From Mycobacterium shigaense (lineage in GTDB: Bacteria > Actinomycetota > Actinomycetes > Mycobacteriales > Mycobacteriaceae), in the NCBI RefSeq assembly GCF_002356315.1, contig NZ_AP018164.1, positions 4,836,001-4,900,000 on the forward strand: DNA of 64,000 nt, written 5' to 3'. Under the pieces are notes generated by a model. It ran no database searches and was not told the origin of the DNA. It was given only the letters and a program-made list of their open reading frames with translations. Each line of letters starts with the position of its first letter. Position 1 is the first letter of the stretch. The position numbers and the translations under genes are program-made. Shown here piece by piece: positions 44,692 to 54,387 of the stretch.

Positions 44692-45636
44692 CTACGAGCC
44701 CTGGATTGACCGGAAGTACTCGACGGTGCGGCGCACCCCTTCGTCCAGCGCCACCTTGGGCTCCCAGCCCAAAACCGCTGCGGCTGAGCTGATGTCAAGG
44801 CAGGACCGTTTGAGGTCACCCAGCCGCGGCGGGTGAAATTCCGGGTCGTCGGGTCCGCCGACGGCCGCGGCCACGGCCGAATGCAGTTGCCGGTCCGAGG
44901 TTTCGATGCCGGTGCCGACGTTGAAACGCTGCCCGCCACCCGCGTCGCCGGAGGCTTTGACGAAGGCGTCGACCACGTCGTCGACGAACACGTAGTCGCG
45001 GGTGTTGCTGCCGTCGCCGAACACCTTGGTCGTCGTGCCCGACAACAGCCCCTGGGCAAAGATCGCCACCACCCCCGCCTCGCCGTGCGGATCCTGGCGT
45101 GGCCCATACACATTCGCCGGCGCGATGTGTGAGCAGTCCAGATCATAGAGATGCCGGAAGGTGTTCAGGTAGATCTCCCCGGCCACCTTGCCCGCGGCAT
45201 ACGGCGACCACGGATCGCATGCCACCGACTCGGGAGTCGGGTACTGCGGCGGCGTGCCGTAGATGGACCCGCCCGACGAAGTGTGCACGATCTTGCGCAC
45301 ACCCGTGCGCCGCGCGGCCTCGGCCAGCCGCACCGTGCCGACCACGTTGACCGAGGCGTCGAATTGCGGGTTGGCCACCGACTTCCGCACATCGATCTGG
45401 GCCGCCAGGTGAAACACCACCTCGGGCCGATGCTCGCCGAGGATGGCCTCGAGGTCCGAGGTCACGATGTCGGCCTCGACGAAGACGTGTGCGGGATTGT
45501 CGGCCAGATGCTCGATGTTGGTCGCCCGGCCGGTCGCGAAGTTGTCGAGTCCGACCACGGTGTGACCGTCGGCCAGTAGGCGGTCGACTAGCGTCGACCC
45601 GATGAATCCGGCTGCCCCGGTGACCAGTGCGCGCAC
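44692..45636 (-). CDS. galE1: UDP-glucose/galactose 4-epimerase family, GalE1
   Basis: 314 aa from GTG 45636, the Mtb Rv3634c length. Extended SDR: NAD site VTGAAGFIGSTLV, GLDNFATGR, FHLAAQIDVRKSV, catalytic Ser-Ser/Tyr in HTSSGGSIYGTPP and SPYAAGKVAGE, nucleotide loop YGPRQDPHGEAGVV. Supplies UDP-galactose for galactan, and perhaps UDP-GalNAc for PpgS. Divergent from the GT-C-like gene with 22 bp between starts. Confidence 0.95.
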   Translation of the reverse strand: MRALVTGAAGFIGSTLVDRLLADGHTVVGLDNFATGRATNIEHLADNPAHVFVEADIVTSDLEAILGEHRPEVVFHLAAQIDVRKSVANPQFDASVNVVGTVRLAEAARRTGVRKIVHTSSGGSIYGTPPQYPTPESVACDPWSPYAAGKVAGEIYLNTFRHLYDLDCSHIAPANVYGPRQDPHGEAGVVAIFAQGLLSGTTTKVFGDGSNTRDYVFVDDVVDAFVKASGDAGGGQRFNVGTGIETSDRQLHSAVAAAVGGPDDPEFHPPRLGDLKRSCLDISSAAAVLGWEPKVALDEGVRRTVEYFRSIQGS

Positions 45637-45658
45637 CGGCCCACCATACCTAGCGGCC

Positions 45659-47410
45659 ATGGCAGCCGTGCTGGTCGTGGTGCAGCTGGCGGTCCGGGCG
45701 GTGCTCGCCTTCCGCGGCTATTTCTACTGGGACGACCTGATTCTCGTCGGAAAGGCCGGCACCCAGGGCCTGCTGTCGCCGTCGTACTTGTTCGACGACC
45801 ACGACGGCCACGTGATGCCGGCCGCCTTTCTGGTTGCCGGGGCGATCACCCGGTTGGCGCCGCTGAATTGGACCGGTCCCGCGATCAGCCTGGTGGTGCT
45901 GCAGCTGCTGGCCTCGCTGACGCTGTTGCGCGCGCTGCACGTGATCCTGGGCTGGCGGCCCGTGTTGCTGATCCCGCTGACGTTCGTGCTGTTCACGCCG
46001 CTGGCGGTGCCGGGGTTTGCGTGGTGGGCGGCCGCGCTGAACTCGCTGCCGATGCTGGCGGCGCTGTCGTGGGTGAGCGCCGACGCGATCCTGCTGGTCC
46101 GCACCGGCGACCGGCGCTACGCGGCGACGGGCGTGGGCGTCTACTTCGGTGGGCTGCTGTTCTTCGAGAAGGCCGCGGTGATTCCGTTCGTGGCGTTCGG
46201 GGTGGCCGCCCTGCTGTGTCACGTCCGGGGGGAGCGGTCGGCGCTGCGGACCGTGTGGCGGGCCGGGCGCCCGCTGTGGATCGGCTCGCTGCTGATCACC
46301 GCGGCCTGGATCGCGGTCTATCTCGTCGTGGTCAACCACGGCCGCTGGAGCTTCGACCTGGCGATGACGTGGGATCTGCTCTCGCGCTCGATCACTCACG
46401 GCATCGTTCCCGGGCTGGCCGGCGGGCCGTGGCACTGGGACCGCTGGGCACCGTCATCGCCGTGGGCCACGCCGCCGCCGGCGGTGATGATCCTGGGCTG
46501 GGTGGTGCTGGCGGGGGTGCTGGCGCTGTCGCTGATCCGCAAGGAACGCATCGGCGCGGTGTGGCTGACCGCGGCCGCATACACCGCGGCATGCCAGGTG
46601 CCGATCTATCTGCTGCGGTCGTCGCGGTTCACCGCGCTGGAACTGGCGCAGACCCTGCGGTACCTCCCGGACCTGGTGGTGGTGCTGGCGCTGTTGGCCG
46701 CCGTGGCGCTGTGCGCCCCGAACCGCTCGCCGGGTGCGGGCTGGCTGGATGCCTCGCGCCGGCGCGCGGTCGTGACGACGGGTTTGGCGGTGTTGTTCGT
46801 GGCCAGCAGCCTGTACTCGACGAAGACTTTTCTGACCAGCTGGCGCGACAACCCGGCACAGCCCTACCTGCAGCACGCCCGAGCGAGTTTAGCTGCTGCA
46901 CAAGCGAATTCTGCTGCCGCGCTGCTGGACCAGGAGGTCGATCCGCTGGTGTTGCAACGGGTGGCCTACCCGGAAAACCTCGCCAGCCACATGTTCGCCC
47001 TGCTACACGACCGCCCCGAATTTGAGCCCGCGACAACGCAATTGCGCATGTTTGACAGCTCGGGCCGGCTGGTCCCCGCGCGCGTGACGTGGGTGCGCAC
47101 CATCGCGCCGGGACCGACGCCGCAGTGCGGCTACTTCGTCCAGCCGGACAAGCCGGCCCACCTGCTGCTGGATGGACCGTTGCTGCCCGCCGACTGGACG
47201 GTGGAGTTCAACTATCTGGCCAACAGCGACGGCTCGATGACGGTGTCGCTGTCCGAGGGGCCGCAGGTGAAGGTCCCGGTGCATCCGGGGCTCAACCGGG
47301 TCTTCGCCCGGGTGCCGGGCGCCGGCGACGGAATCACGGTGCGCGCCAACACCACCGCGCTGTCGTTGTGCATTGCGTCGGGGCCGGTCGGCTTTCTCGC
47401 GCCGGCCTAG
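45659..47410 (+). CDS. Multi-pass membrane protein, GT-C glycosyltransferase-like (Rv3635-like)
   Basis: 583 aa from ATG 45659 (an earlier ATG at 45602 would run into galE1). Ten or more helices. The first extracytoplasmic loop carries YFYWDDLILVGKAGTQG, an acidic pair typical of GT-C enzymes using polyprenyl-phosphate sugars, and then LFDDHDGHVMPAAFLVAG. A soluble C-terminal domain (about 400-583) follows the last helix. With galE1, ppgS and the flippase-like gene it looks like an envelope-glycan step; donor and acceptor unknown. Confidence 0.9.
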   Translation: MAAVLVVVQLAVRAVLAFRGYFYWDDLILVGKAGTQGLLSPSYLFDDHDGHVMPAAFLVAGAITRLAPLNWTGPAISLVVLQLLASLTLLRALHVILGWRPVLLIPLTFVLFTPLAVPGFAWWAAALNSLPMLAALSWVSADAILLVRTGDRRYAATGVGVYFGGLLFFEKAAVIPFVAFGVAALLCHVRGERSALRTVWRAGRPLWIGSLLITAAWIAVYLVVVNHGRWSFDLAMTWDLLSRSITHGIVPGLAGGPWHWDRWAPSSPWATPPPAVMILGWVVLAGVLALSLIRKERIGAVWLTAAAYTAACQVPIYLLRSSRFTALELAQTLRYLPDLVVVLALLAAVALCAPNRSPGAGWLDASRRRAVVTTGLAVLFVASSLYSTKTFLTSWRDNPAQPYLQHARASLAAAQANSAAALLDQEVDPLVLQRVAYPENLASHMFALLHDRPEFEPATTQLRMFDSSGRLVPARVTWVRTIAPGPTPQCGYFVQPDKPAHLLLDGPLLPADWTVEFNYLANSDGSMTVSLSEGPQVKVPVHPGLNRVFARVPGAGDGITVRANTTALSLCIASGPVGFLAPA

Positions 47411-48171
47411 CCGTCCGCCGCGGGCGGGGCGTATCCCGGGAAATATCTGGCCAGCATGAACCCCGGCAACACATACTGTGGAAACGCTCGCGAGATGTTG
47501 TCGTGGTGGACGAGGTGCAGCGCCAAACCTTCGACGTCGGCGGCGTACCGCGTCCGGAGCCCCGCCTTGACGATGTCGTCGACGAACTGCTCATCCTCGC
47601 CGTGATTCTGGTTGGGAAAGCGGACGATGTCGGCGACGTTGCGCCGCCACGCGGAGGCGAATCCGTAGCCGTTGACGTGCGGGCGCACCGACGCCGGGTC
47701 CATGCCCGCGGTGGACACGGGCACGAACTTGTCGTGCGGCGAGACCACGAAATGCATGGGCGACAGCGCATCCGTTTCCCAGTAGCAGAATTTCGCGTGG
47801 ACCTCGCTGTAGAGAAACCATCCGCTCAGGGTGAGGTAATCGTCGTCGCCGAGCAGCGCCAGCATCCGCTCGACGTAGTGAGGCGCGTAATAGTCGTCGT
47901 CGTCGAAGCGCATCACGACGTCGCCGCACGCCACGTCCATCAGGGCGTTGAGCTTGGCGCCGATCGACATCTGGTGGCCCGACCGGTGAAAGTAGTGAAT
48001 GCCCGCGTTTCGGTATTCCTCGGCCGCCAGCGATTCGTCGGGTTCGGGGCTGTCGTCGAGAATCATCAATTGCAATTCGCCGGTGAACGTCTGCGCTTCG
48101 AAATGGCCGATCATTCGGCGCAGTTGCGGACCGCGCTGATAGGTCGGACAAATAACGCTGACGCTCGTCAT
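47407..48171 (-). CDS. GT2 family glycosyltransferase
   Basis: 254 aa from ATG 48171. GT-A fold: SVICPTYQRGPQLRRMI, LQLMILDDSPEPDES, metal motif MRFDDDDYYAPHYVE, then LTLSGWFLYSEVHAKFCYW and GEDEQFVDDIV, possibly the catalytic acid region. No membrane helix. Its last 4 bases overlap the stop of the GT-C-like gene, convergent. No Mtb ortholog is recalled here, where Mtb carries transposase genes; probably an addition to the same envelope locus. Confidence 0.87.
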   Translation of the reverse strand: MTSVSVICPTYQRGPQLRRMIGHFEAQTFTGELQLMILDDSPEPDESLAAEEYRNAGIHYFHRSGHQMSIGAKLNALMDVACGDVVMRFDDDDYYAPHYVERMLALLGDDDYLTLSGWFLYSEVHAKFCYWETDALSPMHFVVSPHDKFVPVSTAGMDPASVRPHVNGYGFASAWRRNVADIVRFPNQNHGEDEQFVDDIVKAGLRTRYAADVEGLALHLVHHDNISRAFPQYVLPGFMLARYFPGYAPPAADG

Positions 48172-48199
48172 CGCGGTGAGAATACAACCGATCACATGG

Positions 48200-48272
48200 A
48201 GCCGCCTGGGGGAATCGAACCCCCGACCTATTCATTACGAGTGAATCGCTCTACCGACTGAGCTAAGGCGGC
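48200..48272 (-). tRNA. tRNA-Thr (anticodon CGT)
   Basis: 73 nt. On the minus strand: acceptor GCCGCCT pairs with AGGCGGC, D-arm TTAGCTCAGTCGGTAGAGC, anticodon stem ATTCA/TGAAT with loop CTCGTAA (anticodon CGT, reads ACG), and T-arm GGGGGTTCGATTCCCCC. CCA is not encoded. It ends 28 bp from the GT2 gene start. Confidence 0.97.
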
Positions 48273-48327
48273 ACACCCGCGCGCCGGGCGGCACGAGTCT
48301 ACGGCAGGCGGGCGCGCGTACCCAACT

Positions 48328-49545
48328 TCAGCCCCGCAGCTGCTGGCCGATGGTCGCGACCATGGCGTCGACGGCGAACTTGGGCTTGACGTTGACCGCC
48401 AGCGCTTCGCGGCACGCCAACACCGCCTCGATGCAGCGCAACAACCGCGGCGGGGCGGCATGCGCGGCCAGGGCGGCCACCGGCTCGGCCATGTCCGGGT
48501 GGTTGGCCTGCACGGCCCCGGCGTCGGACGAGACCATCAGCGCGTCGCGGAAGTAGGTCGCCAGGTCGATCAGCGCGCGGTCCAGCGCATCCCGCGACGC
48601 CCGCGTCTGCCGGGACTTCTGCCGCCGCTCGAGGTCCTTGATCGCGCCCGCGGCGCCCCGCATGGCGCCCGCGGTGCCCTTGCCCGTCCCGCCGGCCCCC
48701 AGGGCTGTTCGCAACTCCTCGGTCTCGGCCTCGGCCCGGTCGGCGGTCAACACGACGGCCTCGGTCTCGGCCGCGGCCACCAGCTCCTCGGCGGCGGCGT
48801 AGGCACGCGACGGCGTCGCGGCGTCGCGGACCAAGCCCAGGGCGCGCTCCCGGCGCCGGCGCGCCTCCGGGTCGGTGGCCAGCCGGCGCGCCCGCCCGAC
48901 ATGCCCGCCGCTGACTGACGCCGCCCACTGCGCCGTGTCGGCGGCCAGACCATCGCTGTCGACCAACACGCGGGCGATCGCCTCGGTCGGCGGGGTCACC
49001 AGCGCGACATGCCGGCAGCGGGATCGCAGCGTGACGGCGATGTCCTCGGGGTCCACCGACGGTGCGCACAGCAGAAACACCGTCGACGGTGGCGGCTCCT
49101 CGACGACCTTCAGCAGGGCGTTGGCGGCGCCCTCGGTCAGCCGGTCGGCGTCCTCGACCACCACGATCTGCCAGTGCCCGGTGGTCGGTCGGCGCGAGGC
49201 GATCTGCACGATGGAGCGCATCTCGTCCACCCCGATCGACAGGCCCTCGGGAATCACCCGCCGGACGTCGGCATGCGTGCCGGCCATCGTCGTCGTGCAG
49301 GCCCGGCAGGTCCCGCAGCCCGGGCCGCCGTCACCTATATCCGCACTGCATTGCAGCGCTGCCGCGAAGCACAGGGCCGCGACCGACCGCCCGGAACCCG
49401 GCGGGCCGGTGATCAGCCAGGCATGTGTCATAGTCCCGGGCTCCGTCGCGCTGTGAACAGGATCACGGCGTGCGGCGCGGGCCGCGCTGAGCAGCTCGGC
49501 CTCCACGGCTTCCTGGCCTACCAGCCGCGTAAACACTCCGGACAT
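48328..49545 (-). CDS. holB: DNA polymerase III delta-prime subunit
   Basis: 405 aa from ATG 49545 (MSGVFTRLVGQ), ortholog of Rv3644c. Clamp-loader stator. AAA+-like fold with degenerate P-loop GPPGSGRSVAAL (Arg in place of Lys, so probably not ATP-binding), C4 zinc finger CGTCRAC with upstream Cys, ADRLTEGAANALLKVVEEPP, and SRCRHVALVTP (SRC arginine finger). The C-terminal half carries the collar domain. Divergent from the adenylate cyclase gene. Confidence 0.94.
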   Translation of the reverse strand: MSGVFTRLVGQEAVEAELLSAARAARRDPVHSATEPGTMTHAWLITGPPGSGRSVAALCFAAALQCSADIGDGGPGCGTCRACTTTMAGTHADVRRVIPEGLSIGVDEMRSIVQIASRRPTTGHWQIVVVEDADRLTEGAANALLKVVEEPPPSTVFLLCAPSVDPEDIAVTLRSRCRHVALVTPPTEAIARVLVDSDGLAADTAQWAASVSGGHVGRARRLATDPEARRRRERALGLVRDAATPSRAYAAAEELVAAAETEAVVLTADRAEAETEELRTALGAGGTGKGTAGAMRGAAGAIKDLERRQKSRQTRASRDALDRALIDLATYFRDALMVSSDAGAVQANHPDMAEPVAALAAHAAPPRLLRCIEAVLACREALAVNVKPKFAVDAMVATIGQQLRG

Positions 49546-49700
49546 CACCGGCAACAGTAATGACACCGGCCGACGGCTACCGGATGGCTACCGTTTCGCG
49601 ACAATTCCGTGACCTTTTCCGGCGTTTTGCCAGGTGCTGCCGACTTGCCGAGGGAATTAGAGGTTTCCGACAAGTCCCCCCCGACCGATACGGTGGGCAG

Positions 49701-51329
49701 GTGGCTACCGGGGCAGCACTGCCCGGGCGAATCAACGCATTCGTCCGGTGGGTGGTGCGCACCCCATGGCCGCTGTTCACGCTGAGCACGCTGCAGGCCG
49801 ACATCATCGGCGCCCTCTTCGTGCTAGGGTTCCTGCGCTACGGCCTGCCGCCCCAGGACCGTATTCAACTGCAAGACCTGCCGCTCCTCAACTTGACCGT
49901 CTTCGCTGGTTCGCTGGTCATCGTGTCGCTCGTCAGGTTGGTGGTCGACCTCAGGTTGCTGGTGCCGGTGTTCCGCTGGCAGCGCCGCGACAACATGCTC
50001 GCCGAAACCGATCCGGCCGCCACCGAGCTGGCCCGCAGCCGCGCGTTGCGCATGCCCTTCTACCGGACGCTGAGCAGCGTGGTGTCCTGGTGCATCGGCG
50101 GGGTGGTGTTCGTGCTGGCCACCTGGACGGTGGCCAAGTACGCGGCGCCCATCGTCACGGTCGCCACCGCGCTGGGGGCCGCCGCGACCGCGATCATCGG
50201 CTACCTGCAATCCGAGCGGGTGCTGCGCCCGGTCGCGGTCGCCGCGCTGCGCAGCGGTATGCCGGACAACGTCAAGGCGCCCGGCGTCATCCTGCGCCAG
50301 CTGTTGACCTGGACGCTGTCCACCGCGGTGCCGGTGCTGGCGATCGTGCTGGCGGTGGTGGCGGACAAGGCTTCGCTGCTGCACGCTACCCCGGAGCGGC
50401 TGTTCACGCCGATCCTGCTGCTGGCCCTGGCGGCGCTGGCGATCGGTTTCGTCAGCACGCTGCTGGTGGCCATGTCGATCGCCGACCCCCTGCGCCAGCT
50501 GCGCTGGGCGCTGTCGGAGGTCCAGCGCGGTAACTACAACGCGCACATGCAGATCTACGACGCCAGTGAGCTCGGCCTGCTGCAGGCCGGGTTCAACGAC
50601 ATGGTCCGCGACCTATCCGAGCGGCAGCGGCTGCGCGACCTGTTCGGCCGCTACGTCGGCGAGGACGTGGCCCGCCGGGCGCTGGAGCGCGGCACCGAGC
50701 TCGGCGGCCAGGAGCGCGACGTCGCGGTGTTGTTCGTGGACCTGGTCGGTTCCACCCAGCTGGCCGCGACCCGCCCGCCGGCCGAGGTCGTCCACCTGCT
50801 CAACGAGTTCTTCCGGGTGGTCGTGGACACCGTTGGCAAGCACGGCGGTTTCGTCAACAAATTCCAGGGCGACGCGGCGCTGGCGATCTTCGGCGCCCCC
50901 ATCGAGCACCCGGACGCCCCGGGTGGGGCGCTGGCGGCCGCCCGCGAGCTGCACGACGCGCTGCTTCCGGTGATCGGTTCGGCGGAGTTCGGCATCGGGG
51001 TGTCGTCCGGCCGGGCGATCGCCGGCCACATCGGCGCGCAGGCCCGCTTCGAGTACACGGTGATCGGCGACCCGGTCAACGAGGCGGCCCGGCTCACCGA
51101 GCTGGCCAAGCTGGAATCCGGCCACGTGCTCGCCTCGGCGATCGCGGTCAGCGGCGCGTTGGACGCCGAGGCATTGTGCTGGGACGTCGGCGAAGTGGTC
51201 GAGCTGCGCGGTCGCCGCGCCCCCACCCAGCTGGCCCGGCCGCTGAAGCTGGCGGGCAGCGTGAACCGACGGGCCACCAGGGCGGCCGCCATAGAGCCGT
51301 CCTCGGAGTCGATCGGCCCGGGCTACTAG
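49701..51329 (+). CDS. Membrane adenylate cyclase, class III with HAMP (Rv3645-like)
   Basis: 542 aa from GTG 49701; Mtb Rv3645 is 549 aa. Frames extend to 49560, so the start is approximate. Six hydrophobic helices (about 20-290), then a HAMP domain ending in AMSIADPLRQLRWALSEVQRGNY, a linker LSERQRLRDLFGRYVGEDV, and the cyclase domain: VAVLFVDLVGSTQLA (metal Asp), VNKFQGDAALAIFG (Lys/Asp) and FEYTVIGDPVNEAARL (transition-state Asn/Arg). It makes cAMP. In Mtb it is tied to fatty-acid sensing and drug tolerance. Confidence 0.94.
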   Translation: MATGAALPGRINAFVRWVVRTPWPLFTLSTLQADIIGALFVLGFLRYGLPPQDRIQLQDLPLLNLTVFAGSLVIVSLVRLVVDLRLLVPVFRWQRRDNMLAETDPAATELARSRALRMPFYRTLSSVVSWCIGGVVFVLATWTVAKYAAPIVTVATALGAAATAIIGYLQSERVLRPVAVAALRSGMPDNVKAPGVILRQLLTWTLSTAVPVLAIVLAVVADKASLLHATPERLFTPILLLALAALAIGFVSTLLVAMSIADPLRQLRWALSEVQRGNYNAHMQIYDASELGLLQAGFNDMVRDLSERQRLRDLFGRYVGEDVARRALERGTELGGQERDVAVLFVDLVGSTQLAATRPPAEVVHLLNEFFRVVVDTVGKHGGFVNKFQGDAALAIFGAPIEHPDAPGGALAAARELHDALLPVIGSAEFGIGVSSGRAIAGHIGAQARFEYTVIGDPVNEAARLTELAKLESGHVLASAIAVSGALDAEALCWDVGEVVELRGRRAPTQLARPLKLAGSVNRRATRAAAIEPSSESIGPGY

Positions 51330-51341
51330 ACAGCCGACGAG

Positions 51342-54182
51342 CTAATTGCGCTTGGCGGCCTTTTTGGCGGCCCCTGTTTTGGCCCCTGTTTTGGCCACAG
51401 CCTTGCGAGTCGTCTTGCGGGCCGGGCGTTTCGCCGGACCGCGGGCGCGTCGATCCGCCAGCAGCTCGGAAGCGCGCGCGTCGGTGATCGACATCACGTC
51501 GTCGCCTTTGCGCAGGCTCGCGTTCGTTTCGCCGTCGGTGACGTAGGGCCCAAATCGCCCATCCTTGACCACCATTGGCTTGCCCGACACCGGATCGGTA
51601 CCCAACTCGCGCAGCGGGGGAGCCGAAGCACTTTGCCGCCCAGAGCGTTTCGGTTGGGCGTAGATCTGCAGCGCCTCGTCGAGCGTGATAGTGAACAGCT
51701 GCTCTTCACTGGTCAGCGATCGAGAGTCGGTGCCGCGCTTCAGGTATGGGCCATAGCGGCCGTTCTGCGCGGTGATTTCATCACCCGATGCCGGGTCCAC
51801 ACCGACAACGCGGGGCAGCGACAACAGCTTCAGCGCATCCTCGAGCGTGACGGTCTGCAGGTCCATCGTGCGCAGCAGGGACCCCGTTCGGGGCTTGGGG
51901 CCGGTGGGCTTCTTACCCTTCTTGGCCGGCGCCGCGTCACCGTCATCGTCGGGCTTGGGCAGGACCTCGGTCACGTACGGCCCGTAACGTCCGTCCTTGG
52001 CGACGATTTCGTGACCGGTCTGCGGATCGACGCCCAGCGAGCGCCCCTCCTGCGGGGTGGCGAACAGCTCCTCGGCCACCTCGAGAGTGAGCTCGTCTGG
52101 AGTCAGCGAGTCGTTGAGGTTGGCACGCTGCGGCTTCGGCTCACCGTCCTCACCGGTGATCGTGCGCTCCAGGTAGGGCCCGTTCTTGCCCACCCGCACG
52201 TAGATGGTGCGGCCCTCGGCATCGTCAAAGAGCTTGATGGAGTTGACTTCTCGTGCGTCAATGCCCTCGAGGTTGACGCCGACCAGTTTCTTGAGGCCGC
52301 CGGCGCGGGCCACCGAGTCCTGCACGCCGTGGTCGCCACCGAAGTAGAAGTTGTTGAGCCAGTTGGTGCGTCGCTCGTTGCCCGACGCGATGGCGTCGAG
52401 CTCGTCCTCCATTGCCGCGGTGAAGTCGTAGTCGACCAGGCGGCCGAAATGCTGTTCCAGCAAACCGGTTACGGCGAATGCGACCCACGAGGGAACCAGG
52501 GCGCTGCCCTTCTTGTGCACATAGCCGCGGTCCTGAATTGTCTTGATGATCGACGAGTACGTCGACGGGCGCCCGATGCCCAGCTCTTCGAGAGCCTTCA
52601 CCAGCGACGCCTCAGTGTAGCGCGCCGGCGGGTTGGTGGCGTGGCCGTCGGGCGTGAGTTCCAGGGCGTCCAGCCGCTGGCCCTCGGTGAGCCGGGGCAG
52701 GCGGCGCTCGGCGTCGTCGGCCTCGCCGCCGGCGAGCTCGTCCACGGTCTCGACGTAGGCCTTCAGGAAGCCGGCGAAGGTGATGGTGCGGCCGCTGGCC
52801 GAGAAGACGACCGGCCTTTCCCCGGCGGGACCACCCGCAGTCCCGTTGATCCGCAGGCTCAGCGTGGTCCCGCGGGCGTCGGCCATCTGCGAGGCCACCG
52901 TGCGCTGCCAGATCAGCTCGTAGAGCCGGAATTCGTCGCCGTCGAGCTCGCGGCGCACCGCGTCCGGGGTGGCGAACGTCTCACCGGCCGGCCGGATCGC
53001 CTCGTGGGCCTCCTGCGCGTTCTTGACCTTGCGGGTGTACTGCCGCGGCGACGGGGAGACGTACTCCTCGCCGTAGAGCTGCCGGGCCTGCGTGCGAGCG
53101 GCGTCGATCGCCGAGGCGGACAACGTCGTCGAGTCGGTACGCATATAGGTGATGTAGCCGTTTTCGTACAGGCGCTGGGCGATGCTCATCGTCCGCTCCG
53201 AGGAGAACCGCAGCTTGCGGCCGGCCTCCTGCTGCAGCGTGGACGTCATGAACGGCGCGTAGGGCCGCCGCGTGTACGGCTTTTCCTCCACCGAGGACAC
53301 CGACAGCTGGGTGCCACGCAGGCCGGCGGCCAGCGATGTCGCGTCGGCCTCGTCCAGCACGATCACTTCCGCGCCGGCCTCCCCGCCCCGGTTACGCAGC
53401 ACGCCCAGCGAGTCGAAGTCGCGCCCGCTGGCCACGCGCAGGCCGTCGACGCCCGTCAGCCGGGCGGTGAAGGTGGGCGGCGCGGCGGCCGCGTCGGACA
53501 CGCTGGCGTCCAGCTGGGCGATGATGTCCCAGTAGGACGCGCTGCGGAAGGCCATGCGGTCGCGTTCGCGCTGCACGATGATGCGGGTGGCCACGGACTG
53601 GACCCGGCCCGCCGACAGCCGGGGCGCGACCTTCTTCCACAGCACGGGGCTGACCTCGTAGCCGTACAGCCGGTCCAGGATGCGCCGGGTTTCCTGGGCG
53701 TCGACCAAGTCGATGTCCAGGTCACGGGGGTTTTCGGCGGCCTCCAGGATGGCCGGCTCGGTGATCTCGTGGAACACCATCCGCTTGACCGGGATGCGCG
53801 GCTTGAGGGTCTCCATCAGGTGCCAGGCGATGGCCTCGCCCTCGCGGTCACCATCCGTGGCCAGGTAGAGCTCGTCGACGTCCTTGAGCAGTCCCTTGAG
53901 CTCGGTGACCGTGCTCTTCTTCTCCGGGCTGATGATGTAGAGCGGTTCGAAGTCGGCGTCGACGTTGACCCCGAGCCGCGCCCAGGGTTCGGACTTGAAC
54001 TTCGCGGGCACGTCGGCAGCGGCGCGCGGCAGGTCGCGGATGTGGCCGCGCGAGGATTCGACGATGTACCTGGAGCCCAGGTAACCGGCCAGTTTGCGCG
54101 CCTTGGTCGGCGACTCGACAATCACAAGTCGCCGCGGGCTGCCATTTCCGCCGCTATCGCGGTCTAAATTCGGGTCAGCCAA
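51342..54182 (-). CDS. topA: DNA topoisomerase I
   Basis: 946 aa (Mtb 934), type IA. TOPRIM domain with RLVIVESPTKARKLAGYLG and DGDREGEAIAWHLME; active Tyr in GYITYMRTDSTTLS. No zinc fingers; instead repeated mycobacterial C-terminal domains (VDPQTGHEIVAKDGRYGPYV, VDPASGDEITAQNGRYGPYL, and a third) and a Lys/Ala/Arg basic tail ending KTGAAKKAAKRN. The start is TTG 54182: an in-frame TAA lies 4 codons upstream and no ATG or GTG comes between. Confidence 0.97.
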   Translation of the reverse strand: MADPNLDRDSGGNGSPRRLVIVESPTKARKLAGYLGSRYIVESSRGHIRDLPRAAADVPAKFKSEPWARLGVNVDADFEPLYIISPEKKSTVTELKGLLKDVDELYLATDGDREGEAIAWHLMETLKPRIPVKRMVFHEITEPAILEAAENPRDLDIDLVDAQETRRILDRLYGYEVSPVLWKKVAPRLSAGRVQSVATRIIVQRERDRMAFRSASYWDIIAQLDASVSDAAAAPPTFTARLTGVDGLRVASGRDFDSLGVLRNRGGEAGAEVIVLDEADATSLAAGLRGTQLSVSSVEEKPYTRRPYAPFMTSTLQQEAGRKLRFSSERTMSIAQRLYENGYITYMRTDSTTLSASAIDAARTQARQLYGEEYVSPSPRQYTRKVKNAQEAHEAIRPAGETFATPDAVRRELDGDEFRLYELIWQRTVASQMADARGTTLSLRINGTAGGPAGERPVVFSASGRTITFAGFLKAYVETVDELAGGEADDAERRLPRLTEGQRLDALELTPDGHATNPPARYTEASLVKALEELGIGRPSTYSSIIKTIQDRGYVHKKGSALVPSWVAFAVTGLLEQHFGRLVDYDFTAAMEDELDAIASGNERRTNWLNNFYFGGDHGVQDSVARAGGLKKLVGVNLEGIDAREVNSIKLFDDAEGRTIYVRVGKNGPYLERTITGEDGEPKPQRANLNDSLTPDELTLEVAEELFATPQEGRSLGVDPQTGHEIVAKDGRYGPYVTEVLPKPDDDGDAAPAKKGKKPTGPKPRTGSLLRTMDLQTVTLEDALKLLSLPRVVGVDPASGDEITAQNGRYGPYLKRGTDSRSLTSEEQLFTITLDEALQIYAQPKRSGRQSASAPPLRELGTDPVSGKPMVVKDGRFGPYVTDGETNASLRKGDDVMSITDARASELLADRRARGPAKRPARKTTRKAVAKTGAKTGAAKKAAKRN

Positions 54183-54387
54183 CTGCGCTTACGCTCCATC
54201 TCTTATCCCGGCCCCACACGAGACCGCCCCGAAGGAAGAATGACAGGCGGTCATCCGAAATTCCGGCGAAATTCAGACACGCCGGCGTTCCTTCCCCTTC
54301 GGGCACCTGACAATTTCGCACCCCCGGGTAGGCCTGCGCAAACCGACTCACTGAAGACGCAGGTAATAGACCCGCGCGGATGCCGGC

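Noticed and set aside
51633..54167. 844-codon open frame on the plus strand opposite topA
   Set aside because: Antisense shadow of a long high-GC gene; His/Arg/Gly-rich composition, no domain, and topA is certain.
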